DNA of 64,000 bases from Candidatus Pacearchaeota archaeon (GCA_023228065.1 JALOBX010000001.1:124001-188000); one strand, 5' to 3'; positions 49,243-57,191 are shown, numbered from the stretch's first letter. Notes: a model not told the origin generated them from the letters alone. Made by a program: numbers and translations.

Positions 49243-49590
49243 TTAACTTGCAGTAATCCGGATATATCCAGAACTTCCTTCCTCTGCTTTTCTTCTTGTG
49301 GAATATATCTGATTATAAATTGGTTTTGATAAATACTTTTTGGACAAATCAAGAACATTATATTGATAATCAAGAACCCTTTTTGACTCCGGATATTTTG
49401 CTGAATAAAAATTAGAAGTCTCCCAATTGTTTTTTAATTCTTTAATATAAAACTGAATCTCTTTAACATCCTTTTTTGATGATGCAAGAATATGTCTTAA
49501 TTTATTAAAATGATGATGAAAATCCCATTTTAAATTTCCAATATTTTCTCCGTCATCCAATACTTCATCAATATCATCTAATTCTCTCAC
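49243..49590 (-). CDS. Hypothetical protein with GTG start
   Basis: 115 aa; the first codon is GTG and TTTTATATATTT lies about 26 bp upstream, consistent with a leaderless GTG start. Soluble, helical, acidic N-terminus (MRELDDIDEVLDDGE), with Tyr-rich C-terminal half. Unknown. Confidence 0.5.
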   Translation of the reverse strand: MRELDDIDEVLDDGENIGNLKWDFHHHFNKLRHILASSKKDVKEIQFYIKELKNNWETSNFYSAKYPESKRVLDYQYNVLDLSKKYLSKPIYNQIYSTRRKAEEGSSGYIRITAS

Positions 49591-49620
49591 AGAAAATAAT
49601 AGATTAAGAAATATATAAAA

Positions 49621-50220
49621 TTATCTTAATTTTTTCAAAGCAAGAAGAACAGCTGCAATTATTAACAAACTGAATGTAATTATGATATACAATTTGTCGT
49701 CAAAGTTTTTCACTGCTGCTTCAATTACTAAAAAAGCTCCTGCAGGCAAAGAAATTATTTGAATTAGTAAAAGACTTATAAAGAGTCCAACAACAACAAG
49801 AGCAAAACCAATAGCAGCATATACAAAGAAAGTATTTCTATTATAAATTTTCATTGCATCTTCAAAATTTTTCCCGCAAAAATCGCATTCTTTTATTCCG
49901 ACTGTGCATCCTTGAGAATTATAATCATAAACAGGAATTCCTCTTTCATTATAACAATCCTCTGTTTGTTTTTGTAATTCTGTTGAAAAGGTACAATTCC
50001 CGCACCCTCCGCCACTTATCCCATATTTTACAGGATATGAGCCCATCCCTTCTATCCCTTTGCAAAAATCTTCATATTTTGGAGGTTCATAAAAATAACT
50101 AACAGTAAGATTGAACAAAGTAATAATCATTATCGCAATAAAAATTCCAATAATTATGTTAAGTGCTAATTTTCTTCCATGGGAAGTTTTTTCTTTGTTC
50201 CCTCTGCTCTTTTTCTCCAT
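49621..50220 (-). CDS. Membrane protein with a Cys-rich external loop
   Basis: 199 aa. A basic N-terminus, helix at about residues 18-42, a roughly 85-residue loop with eight Cys (FCKGIEG, GCGNCTF, DCYNERG, GCTVGIKECDFCG), then three helices. The loop is probably disulfide-bonded outside the cell. No family recognised; it shares one central TATA box with aif2b. Confidence 0.6.
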   Translation of the reverse strand: MEKKSRGNKEKTSHGRKLALNIIIGIFIAIMIITLFNLTVSYFYEPPKYEDFCKGIEGMGSYPVKYGISGGGCGNCTFSTELQKQTEDCYNERGIPVYDYNSQGCTVGIKECDFCGKNFEDAMKIYNRNTFFVYAAIGFALVVVGLFISLLLIQIISLPAGAFLVIEAAVKNFDDKLYIIITFSLLIIAAVLLALKKLR

Positions 50221-50241
50221 CTTCGATTATAAGCAAATAAC

Positions 50242-50249
50242 TTTATAAA
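50242..50249. promoter_or_regulatory. Palindromic TATA box shared by the membrane gene and aif2b
   Basis: TTTATAAA centred at 50245.5, which is exactly midway between the starts at 50220 (minus) and 50271 (plus). No other TATA-like box lies at the right distance on either side. Confidence 0.6.
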
Positions 50250-50270
50250 CATTTTCTGTAGAGTATATAG

Positions 50271-50681
50271 ATGACAAACTATGAAGAATTGCTTAATGAA
50301 GCTTATGGAAAAGTAAAGAAACCAGAAGGTTCTGGAGAGAGATTTGAAATTCCAAAAGTAGAAGGACATTTTGAAGGAAAAAAAACTATTATTACAAATT
50401 TCTTTCAGATTGCATCATATCTCCGAAGAAATCCAGAGCATTTTCAAAAATTTATGTTTAAAGAACTTGCAACTTTTGGACAAAAAGAAGGAGACAGATT
50501 AGTCTTAAACAACAAAGTTCCTTCTGCAAGAATAAATCAAAAAGTTGAAGAATATGTGAAGGAATTTGTTCTCTGTAAGGAATGCGGAAAACCAGATACA
50601 GAACTTATAAAACAGGATAGATTTACTTTTATTAATTGTCTTGCTTGCGGAGCAAAGCACAGTGTAAGAAGCAGGATATAA
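50271..50681 (+). CDS. aif2b: Translation initiation factor aIF2, beta subunit
   Basis: 136 aa. Core strand-helix domain (TIITNFFQIASYLRRNPEHFQKF, outline) and a C-terminal zinc finger (CKECGKPDTEL...CLACGAKHSV). Part of the heterotrimer that brings initiator Met-tRNA to the ribosome. All usual parts present. Confidence 0.95.
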   Translation: MTNYEELLNEAYGKVKKPEGSGERFEIPKVEGHFEGKKTIITNFFQIASYLRRNPEHFQKFMFKELATFGQKEGDRLVLNNKVPSARINQKVEEYVKEFVLCKECGKPDTELIKQDRFTFINCLACGAKHSVRSRI

Positions 50682-50689
50682 ATAAAAAT

Positions 50690-51094
50690 TTAAAATTTAT
50701 CTTCTAATCTTTTATCCATTTGTTCAATTGTTTCTGGATTTAAATGTAAAGCATTAACCAAACCAGAATAATAATTATTAGCTATCTCTTTAACTTCTTT
50801 GTCTGGATGTTTATAACCAATTATTTCCATAGCATGAATTAAATGACAAAAATAATGAACTGTTGTATATTCAAGTTCACTGCAAAGTTCCTTAACTGTG
50901 GGCAATTCAACTTTTTCCATGTATTCTGTAGATAAATCAGCATTATTTTGGGTTACCCTCCTTATCCAACGATTCAGTTTTTTAGTAAATGGCGGGCGAA
51001 TGTTATCTGGACCTCTTAAAGAAGAAAACAAAACACTTTGCTGTTTCCAAGACAATTCTCCAATCCAATCTTTTAAAACAAATCCTTTAGTCAT
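50690..51094 (-). CDS. Hypothetical protein with phage-like relatives
   Basis: 134 aa from the ATG at 51094 (the longer ORF begins with TTG next to the tRNA element). DWIGELSWKQQSVLFSSLRGPDN and the ending HYFCHLIHAMEIIGYKH are of a type common in phage and metagenomic proteins. Function unknown. It lies next to a tRNA gene with a duplicated 3' end, a place where integrative elements insert. Confidence 0.5.
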   Translation of the reverse strand: MTKGFVLKDWIGELSWKQQSVLFSSLRGPDNIRPPFTKKLNRWIRRVTQNNADLSTEYMEKVELPTVKELCSELEYTTVHYFCHLIHAMEIIGYKHPDKEVKEIANNYYSGLVNALHLNPETIEQMDKRLEDKF

Positions 51095-51140
51095 AAAATA
51101 GTAGCCTATTTTATATTTATAAAATTTATTATACAAGAAT

Positions 51141-51190
51141 TAATGCCCCCGCCGAGATTAGAACTGCGAGGACACCAAGGTTTCCTTCGC
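51141..51190 (-). repeat. Hairpin element plus duplicated tRNA-Glu 3' end
   Basis: On the minus strand, hairpin GCGAAGGAAACC-TT-GGTGTCCTCGC (51190-51166) is followed without a gap by AGTTCTAATCTCGGCGGGGG and CATTA (51165-51141). This matches 24 of 25 bases of the 3' end of tRNA-Glu and its flank (51276-51252). The stem keeps pairing by a compensatory GA:TC to GG:CC change relative to the tRNA-Ile copy. Confidence 0.85.
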
Positions 51191-51232
51191 TTAATCTTCC
51201 TTCCTACTTAAAACAATTTGTCCGAATATCAG

Positions 51233-51249
51233 CGGAGTTTTCAACTCCG
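51233..51249 (-). terminator. Hairpin directly after tRNA-Glu
   Basis: CGGAGTT-GAA-AACTCCG on the minus strand, six bases past the tRNA 3' end: a perfect seven-pair stem. It could end the tRNA transcript or guide 3' processing. Confidence 0.4.
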
Positions 51250-51254
51250 AATAA

Positions 51255-51429
51255 TGCCCCCGCCGAGATTTGAACTCGGGTTACCACCGTTCTCTACCAT
51301 AAGGCAGATTGCTTTGTCCTAAGAGGACATGAATTTATTGTCTCAACGACATAAATTACAAGCCTTGAATCTAAACAATTTCTTGTTTGTCTGAGAGGGT
51401 GGTGTCCTTGGCCTCTAGACTACAGGGGC
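51255..51429 (-). tRNA. tRNA-Glu (CTC) with a 102-nt intron
   Basis: Exons give acceptor GCCCCTG/CGGGGGC, anticodon arm CCACC-CTCTCAC-GGTGG (CTC), T arm CCGAG-TTCAAAT-CTCGG, discriminator A; mature length about 73 nt. The intron (51391-51290) begins after position 37. Its ends form a classical bulge-helix-bulge: helix CCACC/GGTGG, bulge AAC, helix CTCT/AGAG, bulge CAG. The intron is long for a tRNA and carries an internal GTCC-TCTTA-GGAC hairpin. Confidence 0.93.
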
Positions 51430-51474
51430 ATGATTAAACCTAGGTATTTTTATTTAAAAGAGTTTGCTTCTTCC

Positions 51475-52113
51475 TTACAAAAAATAAAGGATAAAGAAAA
51501 TTGCAGAAGTATGAAGTAAAAAACTTGTTATTGCTAATCTTTTTTTATCAATTGTTGTTAAACCCGCAAGCATAGAAACACCTATCTCATCAGGCAGTGG
51601 GCTTGCTATAATAATCCCTGCAAAAATATATAATAAATAATGTTTAATCAATATATGTTTGTTGTTTTTTACAATCTTTTTTATTTTATTTATTGCTTTC
51701 GTTTTTTCTAATCTTTTAAACTCATCCATAAAAGATAATTTTATTGTGCTAAAAATAAATAAGTCTCCAATAGTCGCTCCTATTCCTCCAATTAATGAAG
51801 CAAGGAATATATTTTGTATATTTGTTTTAATCAAAAGTCCTATGGCAAAGGGGGCAGTAAATCCAAAAGTAATTAATATTCCAGAAATAAAAGTTCCAAA
51901 TATACCCAATTTATTAAATAATTGCATAAATTCAGACATAAATGGTTTTGTAAAAATATAATATGCTAGAGCTATCAAAATTATTAACAAAACTAACTTT
52001 GGATATTTAAACGAAAATATTTTTTTGGCTTTCTTAACTGCTTGAGGATGATGTTTTTTAAGGAATTTGTGAATTTTTTTGTGATGATTATTCTTTTTAA
52101 AAATTTTTGACAT
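51475..52113 (-). CDS. DedA/VTT-like membrane protein
   Basis: 212 aa from the ATG at 52113, preceded by GAGGTG; the longer ORF starts with GTG three codons earlier. His/Lys-rich N-terminus (HHKKIHKFLKKHH), then about five hydrophobic helices. The segments GFTAPFAIGLL...GGIGATIGDLF and SPLPDEIGVSMLAG resemble the re-entrant halves of VTT/SNARE-associated proteins. A transport or lipid role would follow from that family; assignment is tentative. Confidence 0.6.
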   Translation of the reverse strand: MSKIFKKNNHHKKIHKFLKKHHPQAVKKAKKIFSFKYPKLVLLIILIALAYYIFTKPFMSEFMQLFNKLGIFGTFISGILITFGFTAPFAIGLLIKTNIQNIFLASLIGGIGATIGDLFIFSTIKLSFMDEFKRLEKTKAINKIKKIVKNNKHILIKHYLLYIFAGIIIASPLPDEIGVSMLAGLTTIDKKRLAITSFLLHTSAIFFILYFL

Positions 52114-52204
52114 TTTACACACCTCTTTTATTTTTACTGCAATTATCTATTTAAATTTATATTAGTAACCTTTTAATAGTCTACCAGCACTATTTTTATA
52201 TCAC

Positions 52205-52277
52205 AGCCCCATAGTACAGCGGTCAAGTATATCGGCCTCTGGAGCCGGTGACCCAGGTTCGAATCCTGGTGGGGCTA
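52205..52277 (+). tRNA. tRNA-Gln (CTG)
   Basis: 73 nt, no intron. Acceptor AGCCCCA/TGGGGCT, anticodon arm TCGGC-CTCTGGA-GCCGG giving CTG, T arm CCAGG-TTCGAAT-CCTGG, discriminator A. No duplicated 3' end downstream. Confidence 0.95.
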
Positions 52278-52321
52278 TCTGTTTTAGAAATATTTTTATA
52301 TTCAATTTTGTTTAATATTTT

Positions 52322-52630
52322 ATGCAGGTGAATATTACTTTTCTTATTATTGCAATTTTGATAGTTGCAATTTGGGTTATTTTTATTTTAAAGAGGGTAC
52401 AGCATAAATTTATCACTCTTTTTTTAATTGCTTTATTATTATTTTCTTTTGTAAGCTTTACAATGGTATTTCGCGGGAAAGATATTTCTATTAAAAGTGC
52501 ATCAGATGTGGGAAAATTAGCTGGTGCTTATTTTTCTTGGTTGGGACATGCATTCAGTAATCTTAAGGTAATCACCAGTCAAGTCATTAAAATGGATTGG
52601 GAGACAAATAAAACTGTTAAACTAACATAA
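52322..52630 (+). CDS. Two-helix membrane protein, unknown
   Basis: 102 aa with helices at about residues 5-25 and 30-50 and a soluble tail with FSWLGHAFSNLKVITSQVI. Follows tRNA-Gln by 44 bp. No family recognised. Confidence 0.5.
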   Translation: MQVNITFLIIAILIVAIWVIFILKRVQHKFITLFLIALLLFSFVSFTMVFRGKDISIKSASDVGKLAGAYFSWLGHAFSNLKVITSQVIKMDWETNKTVKLT

Positions 52631-52668
52631 TATTTATAAAGAATAGTTTCAAATATATATAATATAAA

Positions 52669-52965
52669 ATGGCACGAAAAAAGAGAATGAAAAGGAGAAC
52701 AACGAGGAGAGTTGTTAAGCATAAATCATCTAAAAAAAATTTTAAATCTGACGGGATGAAACAAAAGTTTCAAAGAGTTGTAACTAATCTTCTTTTATTT
52801 ATTGCATTATCTCTAGTCTCTTTTGTGCTCTATAGATTTATAACAAATGATTTTTTGATGAATTTATTTTTTATGATGGCAATAATATTTGGGTTTATTG
52901 CTGTAGGATTTTTGATAGCTTTCATAATTTTGTTTGTTATCAAGACTGTTTCTAAAAGAAGATAA
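52669..52965 (+). CDS. Small membrane protein with a basic N-terminus
   Basis: 98 aa. The first 35 residues are strongly basic (MARKKRMKRRTTRRVVKHK), followed by two hydrophobic helices (about 38-58 and 65-92) and a KRR end. The N-terminus looks nucleic-acid-like but could just face inward. Unknown. Confidence 0.5.
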   Translation: MARKKRMKRRTTRRVVKHKSSKKNFKSDGMKQKFQRVVTNLLLFIALSLVSFVLYRFITNDFLMNLFFMMAIIFGFIAVGFLIAFIILFVIKTVSKRR

Positions 52966-52983
52966 TTTTATTTATTAAAATAA

Positions 52984-53046
52984 AAGCCTGTGCTGAGAAT
53001 TGGAGTTCACTTCGTTCCCTCTCATTCGTCTCTTCGAGCCAAATGA
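52984..53046 (-). repeat. Duplicated tRNA-Thr 3' end and adjacent hairpin
   Basis: AAGCCTGTGCTGAGAATTG at 52984-53002 equals 53066-53084, the 3' end of tRNA-Thr plus flank. Between the copies lies a GC-richer piece with, on the minus strand, TCATTTG...CGAATGA (53046-53022), similar to the hairpin of the 44-bp repeats at 30213 and 31556. The GCGA...TCGC hairpin of the Ile and Glu copies is absent here. Confidence 0.75.
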
Positions 53047-53066
53047 AACTACGTTCAATTTTATTA

Positions 53067-53140
53067 AGCCTGTGCTGAGAATTGAACTCAGGACCTCGAC
53101 ATTACCAATGTCGCGCTCTTACCAACTGAGCTACGCAGGC
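53067..53140 (-). tRNA. tRNA-Thr (GGT)
   Basis: 74 nt. Acceptor GCCTGCG/CACAGGC with one C:A mismatch at pair 6, anticodon arm CGACA-TTGGTAA-TGTCG giving GGT, T arm CTGAG-TTCAATT-CTCAG, discriminator T. The mismatch is the only irregularity. Confidence 0.93.
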
Positions 53141-53155
53141 AGATTGATAAAATAA

Positions 53156-54835
53156 TTATTCCTTCTTCCCAAAAATTTCTTCAAGATTAATTTCGAATAA
53201 TGAGACAGGCATTTTTATTTTCCAATTCTTTAATATTTTTGGATGAATTTCTCCCAGATAACCAATAACTTTATTGTCTAATTTTATTTCAATAGTTCTT
53301 CCATCAACAAACCAATTTGGGCATTTTTCTGGATCCGAAATATTAAACTCTATATTTAACATTCTTGATAAATATTCCAATATTTGTCTCACTTCTGTGA
53401 AATTTGCAGGGGTGACAGCAAGTGCAATATTTTCTGTTTCACTATTTTGACTGAAAACTTTTCCAATCTCAAATATCCTTTGAGGATATTCTGAATCAAC
53501 ATTTTCTGAAAGAACTTTCAATAAATAATGTGATAAATCTTTTCTTAAAATTGTAAATTCTGTCTTTGATTCTTCAACTTCAATAAACCCCTCTTCCTGC
53601 ATACCCATATTTTTGAATTGGTCTCTCTTATTTGTTAAATGGTAATTTGATAATTCTAAAATATTTAACCCAGACAAAATTTCAGAAATTTTTCTTTTGA
53701 TTATTTCTTTTTTATTTTCTTCTCCTGTCGTTGCTATTCCCCTGCTCGCGACCCCACTTGTATGACTCATCCCTTTCGCCGTGAAATCGCTCGGAATTTC
53801 TGGAATAAAATTTTCGTAACCATAAGCAATTGCAACATCTTCAATTAAATCAACTTCATGAAGAACATCAAATCTCCAGGGAGCTATTTCCACAACACCC
53901 TTATTATAATTACTTCCCATTTTTTCAATTAATTCTTTAATTTGTTTTTCATTAAAAGATGTTCCCAGCAGAGAATTTGTATTCCCAATGTCTATTTTCA
54001 TTTTTTCTGCATTGAAATCAGGAGTTATTTTTTTTGGTTTGGAATCTAAAATCTCCATCTGATAAATTTTTCCACCCATATCTGCAAATGTTGATACAAT
54101 TATGTTGAGGCATTTGCTTAAACTCTGAAAATCAAATCCAGAACATTCTACAAAAATATCTGATGTATCTTCTGTTACTTTTCCTGTCTTTTGCGAATTA
54201 ATTATTGGAGGCATACTTAAGATATTATTATCTGCATCGACAAAGATTGGAAATTTAGATTTTCCTGCTAGCAAATGGGCATATTCTCTTCCTGCAGGAT
54301 GTCTTTGCAAAATCTGCAACCCAGACATTTCTCTATCAGATTCAAGAGGAATAAATTTTATCTTATCCGGTTCCATTGCTTTGAATGTTATCGGGAGTTT
54401 TATTTTCTCAAGAGGATAAATTCCTATAGCAAGTTTTTTTCTTTTTCTTCCAAGAGTCAAATGCAATTTCTCCTGAATATCAACCATCTCTTTTATTTTA
54501 TCATCATCAAACTTAAGCCCCTTAATAATTGCACAGGCAGTATAAGGACGAACATCTTTGACTGACTTATCTATCTTCACCAAAAAATCTTTTTCTGGCT
54601 TATTTAATTTGTACTCCTTAAGCCCCTTTTCTTTTCCTAAAAAAGCAAGAAAACTCCTTTTGAATCCATGATATGAAAGCAAATCAGGACGATTTGGATT
54701 AATATTTATTTCAAATTCAGAATCTGATACTGATTCTACTGTTGTCCCAAACATTGCAATCTTATTCTGCATTTTTTCATCAAGCTTTCCAATTTCTTTT
54801 TCAAATAACTTTCTGCTTATTGATATATTTGCCAT
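53156..54835 (-). CDS. pheT: Phenylalanyl-tRNA synthetase beta subunit
   Basis: 559-aa beta chain of archaeal type. Seen: B3/4 editing region (QRHPAGREYAHLL, FVDADNNILSMPPIIN), B5 domain (KITPDFNAEKMKIDIG, EDVAIAYGYENF) and a catalytic-like core ending near IKMPVSLFEINLEE. An in-frame 60-bp GC-rich insert (53723-53782; residues beginning AKGMSHTSGVASRGIATTG) lies between IPSDFT and EENKKE, where homologues have only a short loop. Overlaps mazG by one base. Confidence 0.93.
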   Translation of the reverse strand: MANISISRKLFEKEIGKLDEKMQNKIAMFGTTVESVSDSEFEININPNRPDLLSYHGFKRSFLAFLGKEKGLKEYKLNKPEKDFLVKIDKSVKDVRPYTACAIIKGLKFDDDKIKEMVDIQEKLHLTLGRKRKKLAIGIYPLEKIKLPITFKAMEPDKIKFIPLESDREMSGLQILQRHPAGREYAHLLAGKSKFPIFVDADNNILSMPPIINSQKTGKVTEDTSDIFVECSGFDFQSLSKCLNIIVSTFADMGGKIYQMEILDSKPKKITPDFNAEKMKIDIGNTNSLLGTSFNEKQIKELIEKMGSNYNKGVVEIAPWRFDVLHEVDLIEDVAIAYGYENFIPEIPSDFTAKGMSHTSGVASRGIATTGEENKKEIIKRKISEILSGLNILELSNYHLTNKRDQFKNMGMQEEGFIEVEESKTEFTILRKDLSHYLLKVLSENVDSEYPQRIFEIGKVFSQNSETENIALAVTPANFTEVRQILEYLSRMLNIEFNISDPEKCPNWFVDGRTIEIKLDNKVIGYLGEIHPKILKNWKIKMPVSLFEINLEEIFGKKE

Positions 54836-55143
54836 TATTTAATATAAACTCCTTTCATTTTTTCATAATCATGTTTAATCTTTTCAGAAAATTCTTTTTC
54901 CAAATCTATCTTTTGTGAATCTGCTATAGCTAACACTGTAAACAAAACATCTGATAGTTCTTTTTCAATTTCTCTTCCATCTCCCGCAAATTTTGATTTC
55001 TTTCCACCATATTTTATATTCATTGCTCTTGATAATTCCCCTACTTCTTCAACTAATCTTGCAAGCATGGATAACGGTTCCCAGTAATCTCCATAGTGCA
55101 ATATTAATTTTTCTGCTTCCTGTTGTGCTTCTTTAATTTCCAT
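54835..55143 (-). CDS. mazG: MazG-type nucleotide pyrophosphohydrolase
   Basis: 102 aa. Metal-binding LVEEVGELSRAMN and EIEKELSDVLFTV give the E-x2-E...E-x3-D set of MazG/all-alpha NTP pyrophosphatases that remove non-canonical NTPs. It sits between pheS and pheT with no gaps, an unusual partner for a synthetase operon. Confidence 0.88.
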   Translation of the reverse strand: MEIKEAQQEAEKLILHYGDYWEPLSMLARLVEEVGELSRAMNIKYGGKKSKFAGDGREIEKELSDVLFTVLAIADSQKIDLEKEFSEKIKHDYEKMKGVYIK

Positions 55144-56655
55144 TTATTTTATCCAAAATTTCATTTTTCTTAATTTAGTTAAATCATTTTTGTACATTTC
55201 TCTTAAATCTTTTATGTTGTAATAATCCATAATCATCCTGTCAAAACCAGGCCCCCATGCGAGAACTGTCATTTTTTCTCCGAGAAGAGGAACTGTAACT
55301 TCTGGACGGAAAATTCCTGCTCCACCAAGCTCAAACCAAATTTTTTTTTCAGGATGCCAAACATCTATCTCTACACTTGGTTCTGTATATGGGAAATAAG
55401 AAGGGCGAAATCTTATTTTTTCAAAACCCATTTTTTTAAAGAATTCCTGCAAATATCCCAGCAAATTTCTAAAATTTAATTCTTTTCCAACTACAATTCC
55501 TTCTGTCTGATTAAATTCAAATCCATGACTCCAATCAACAGTTTCATTTCTAAAACATTTGCCTATTGCGAAAAATTTTGCCGGAATATTTTTTTTATCA
55601 AGTTCTGCTAATCTGTGTGCAGACAGACAAGTAGTGTGTGTTCTCAACACTGCTCTCTTTGCATCTTCTTCATTCCAATCATATTGCCAACCTTTGCTTC
55701 CATCAACACCTTTTTCATGACTTTCTTTTATCATCTTCACTAATTTTTTATCCGGCAATTCTTTTTTCTTATTTATAAAAAAAGTATCTTGCATTTCTCT
55801 TACAGGATGGTCTTGTGCAGTGAATAGAGCATCAAAATTCCAGAATGAACTCTGAATAACATTTCCATTCATTTCTTTAAATCCCATATCTGTCCAAACT
55901 TTTCTGGCATAATCTATTGCTTGATTTACAAAATGTCTTTTTCCCCCATTTATTGAGGGCAGCTGAGAAGTTACATCATATCTTCTGAATTTCTTTCCTT
56001 TCCATGCTGATTCTTTTTCCAGAATTTTTGGAGTAATTGCTTCTATCAACTCTCCAATTTTTTTATCTGATTTTAAAATATCATCTCCAAGAGGAGTAAT
56101 ATTAATTTCAATCTTTTCTTCATCTTTTATTAAGATTATATTTTTTCTTTTTTCTAAAGATTTTAACGCGTATAATTGTTCTGGAGTTAATGAATCATAT
56201 TCTACAGGAAGCAATTCTAAAAATAATTCTTCAAGACTTTTTTTTGATATTTCCTCTGTTCTTCCTGTTAAGGAAATTTTTCCATTGTTCAATTCAACTA
56301 ATGCCTTTTTTTTAAGAGCACCTATGGAAGCTTTGAATTCTTCATCAGACAGAGAACTTTGTTTTTGAGCATCTTCAAGTTTTAAAATTCTCTTTTCATT
56401 AAGCAAATGCAAAAGTCTTCTTTCAGGTAATCCTTTCTGTTTGTATAATGCCCCATTAATCCCAACTTCAATTATTTTCTTTCTTTCTTTAGCAAGAGTT
56501 ATAATTTTCTTATTTTCAAGATATTCTAAGGCTCTTAAAACAGATGTTTTATCTAATTTAGAATTTCTTACTATCTTATCAATATCTTTTTCTTTTAGAT
56601 AAGGAAGAATTTTTCTTTCATTTGGGCTTAGGGATTCTATCAATCTTTCTGTCAT
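55144..56655 (-). CDS. pheS: Phenylalanyl-tRNA synthetase alpha subunit
   Basis: 503 aa. N-terminal winged-helix modules (residues about 1-170) bind tRNA; the class II core has motif 2 region FRNETVDWSHGFEFNQTEG and motif 3 WGPGFDRMIMDYY. Pairs with PheT to charge tRNA-Phe; mazG lies between them. The upstream sequence CAGCACAAATAAAAA...TTTTCATAATG is shared with the gene at 30181. Confidence 0.95.
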   Translation of the reverse strand: MTERLIESLSPNERKILPYLKEKDIDKIVRNSKLDKTSVLRALEYLENKKIITLAKERKKIIEVGINGALYKQKGLPERRLLHLLNEKRILKLEDAQKQSSLSDEEFKASIGALKKKALVELNNGKISLTGRTEEISKKSLEELFLELLPVEYDSLTPEQLYALKSLEKRKNIILIKDEEKIEINITPLGDDILKSDKKIGELIEAITPKILEKESAWKGKKFRRYDVTSQLPSINGGKRHFVNQAIDYARKVWTDMGFKEMNGNVIQSSFWNFDALFTAQDHPVREMQDTFFINKKKELPDKKLVKMIKESHEKGVDGSKGWQYDWNEEDAKRAVLRTHTTCLSAHRLAELDKKNIPAKFFAIGKCFRNETVDWSHGFEFNQTEGIVVGKELNFRNLLGYLQEFFKKMGFEKIRFRPSYFPYTEPSVEIDVWHPEKKIWFELGGAGIFRPEVTVPLLGEKMTVLAWGPGFDRMIMDYYNIKDLREMYKNDLTKLRKMKFWIK

Positions 56656-56735
56656 TATGAAAATTCTCCAAAATTTTTATTTGTGCTGAACGATAGTTCT
56701 GTCATTTTATTCTAAATATTTCTAAAGAATAGGCA

Positions 56736-57191
56736 TTAAAAAAGGTTTTTAATCATATTTGTCGGCATTCCCAAGACTAATCCAAGCGATTTCAAATCGT
56801 GTATATTTCTCATATTTTTTGGATTTGGGATTATAAATTTCATTTCCAATTTGTTTTTATTGCATATTCTTATATTCTGCATAATTCTTGATAAAATCCT
56901 TGATTTATGTTTTCCTTCTGAAACTAAAATTTCATCAAAATTTATCCCTATTGCAACATCATTCTTTTTTGCAAGTTTAGCTAGGATATGATTTAATCCC
57001 GAATTTCTCTGCTTTTGAAAATCTCTTCTAACTGCCTGATTTAATAGCAGAATGTTTATCTTTTCTTTTTCAAGAATCTTCCTATTTAATTCATCATCTT
57101 CTGAAGAAAATATAATTTTCTTGTCTTGATTTTCTTTTATCAGCTTTCTTGCTTTGTCAAAATTATTCTCTTGAATTATTATTTGTTCCAT
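56736..57191 (-). CDS. rnp3: RNase P protein component 3 (Rpp30), short form
   Basis: 151 aa. NQAVRRDFQKQRNSGLNHIL, AIGINFDEIL, LSRIMQNIRICNKNKLEM and SLGLVLGMPTNM match the TIM-barrel-like p30 subunit. Usual length is over 200, so the N-terminal strands are reduced. It supports RNase P RNA in 5' tRNA maturation. Identification is fairly safe from the QRNSGLNH core. Confidence 0.82.
   Translation of the reverse strand: MEQIIIQENNFDKARKLIKENQDKKIIFSSEDDELNRKILEKEKINILLLNQAVRRDFQKQRNSGLNHILAKLAKKNDVAIGINFDEILVSEGKHKSRILSRIMQNIRICNKNKLEMKFIIPNPKNMRNIHDLKSLGLVLGMPTNMIKNLF

Noticed and set aside
51137..51254. A second complete tRNA gene next to tRNA-Glu
   Set aside because: Only the T-arm/acceptor 3' part is present; there is no matching 5' half, D arm or anticodon arm.
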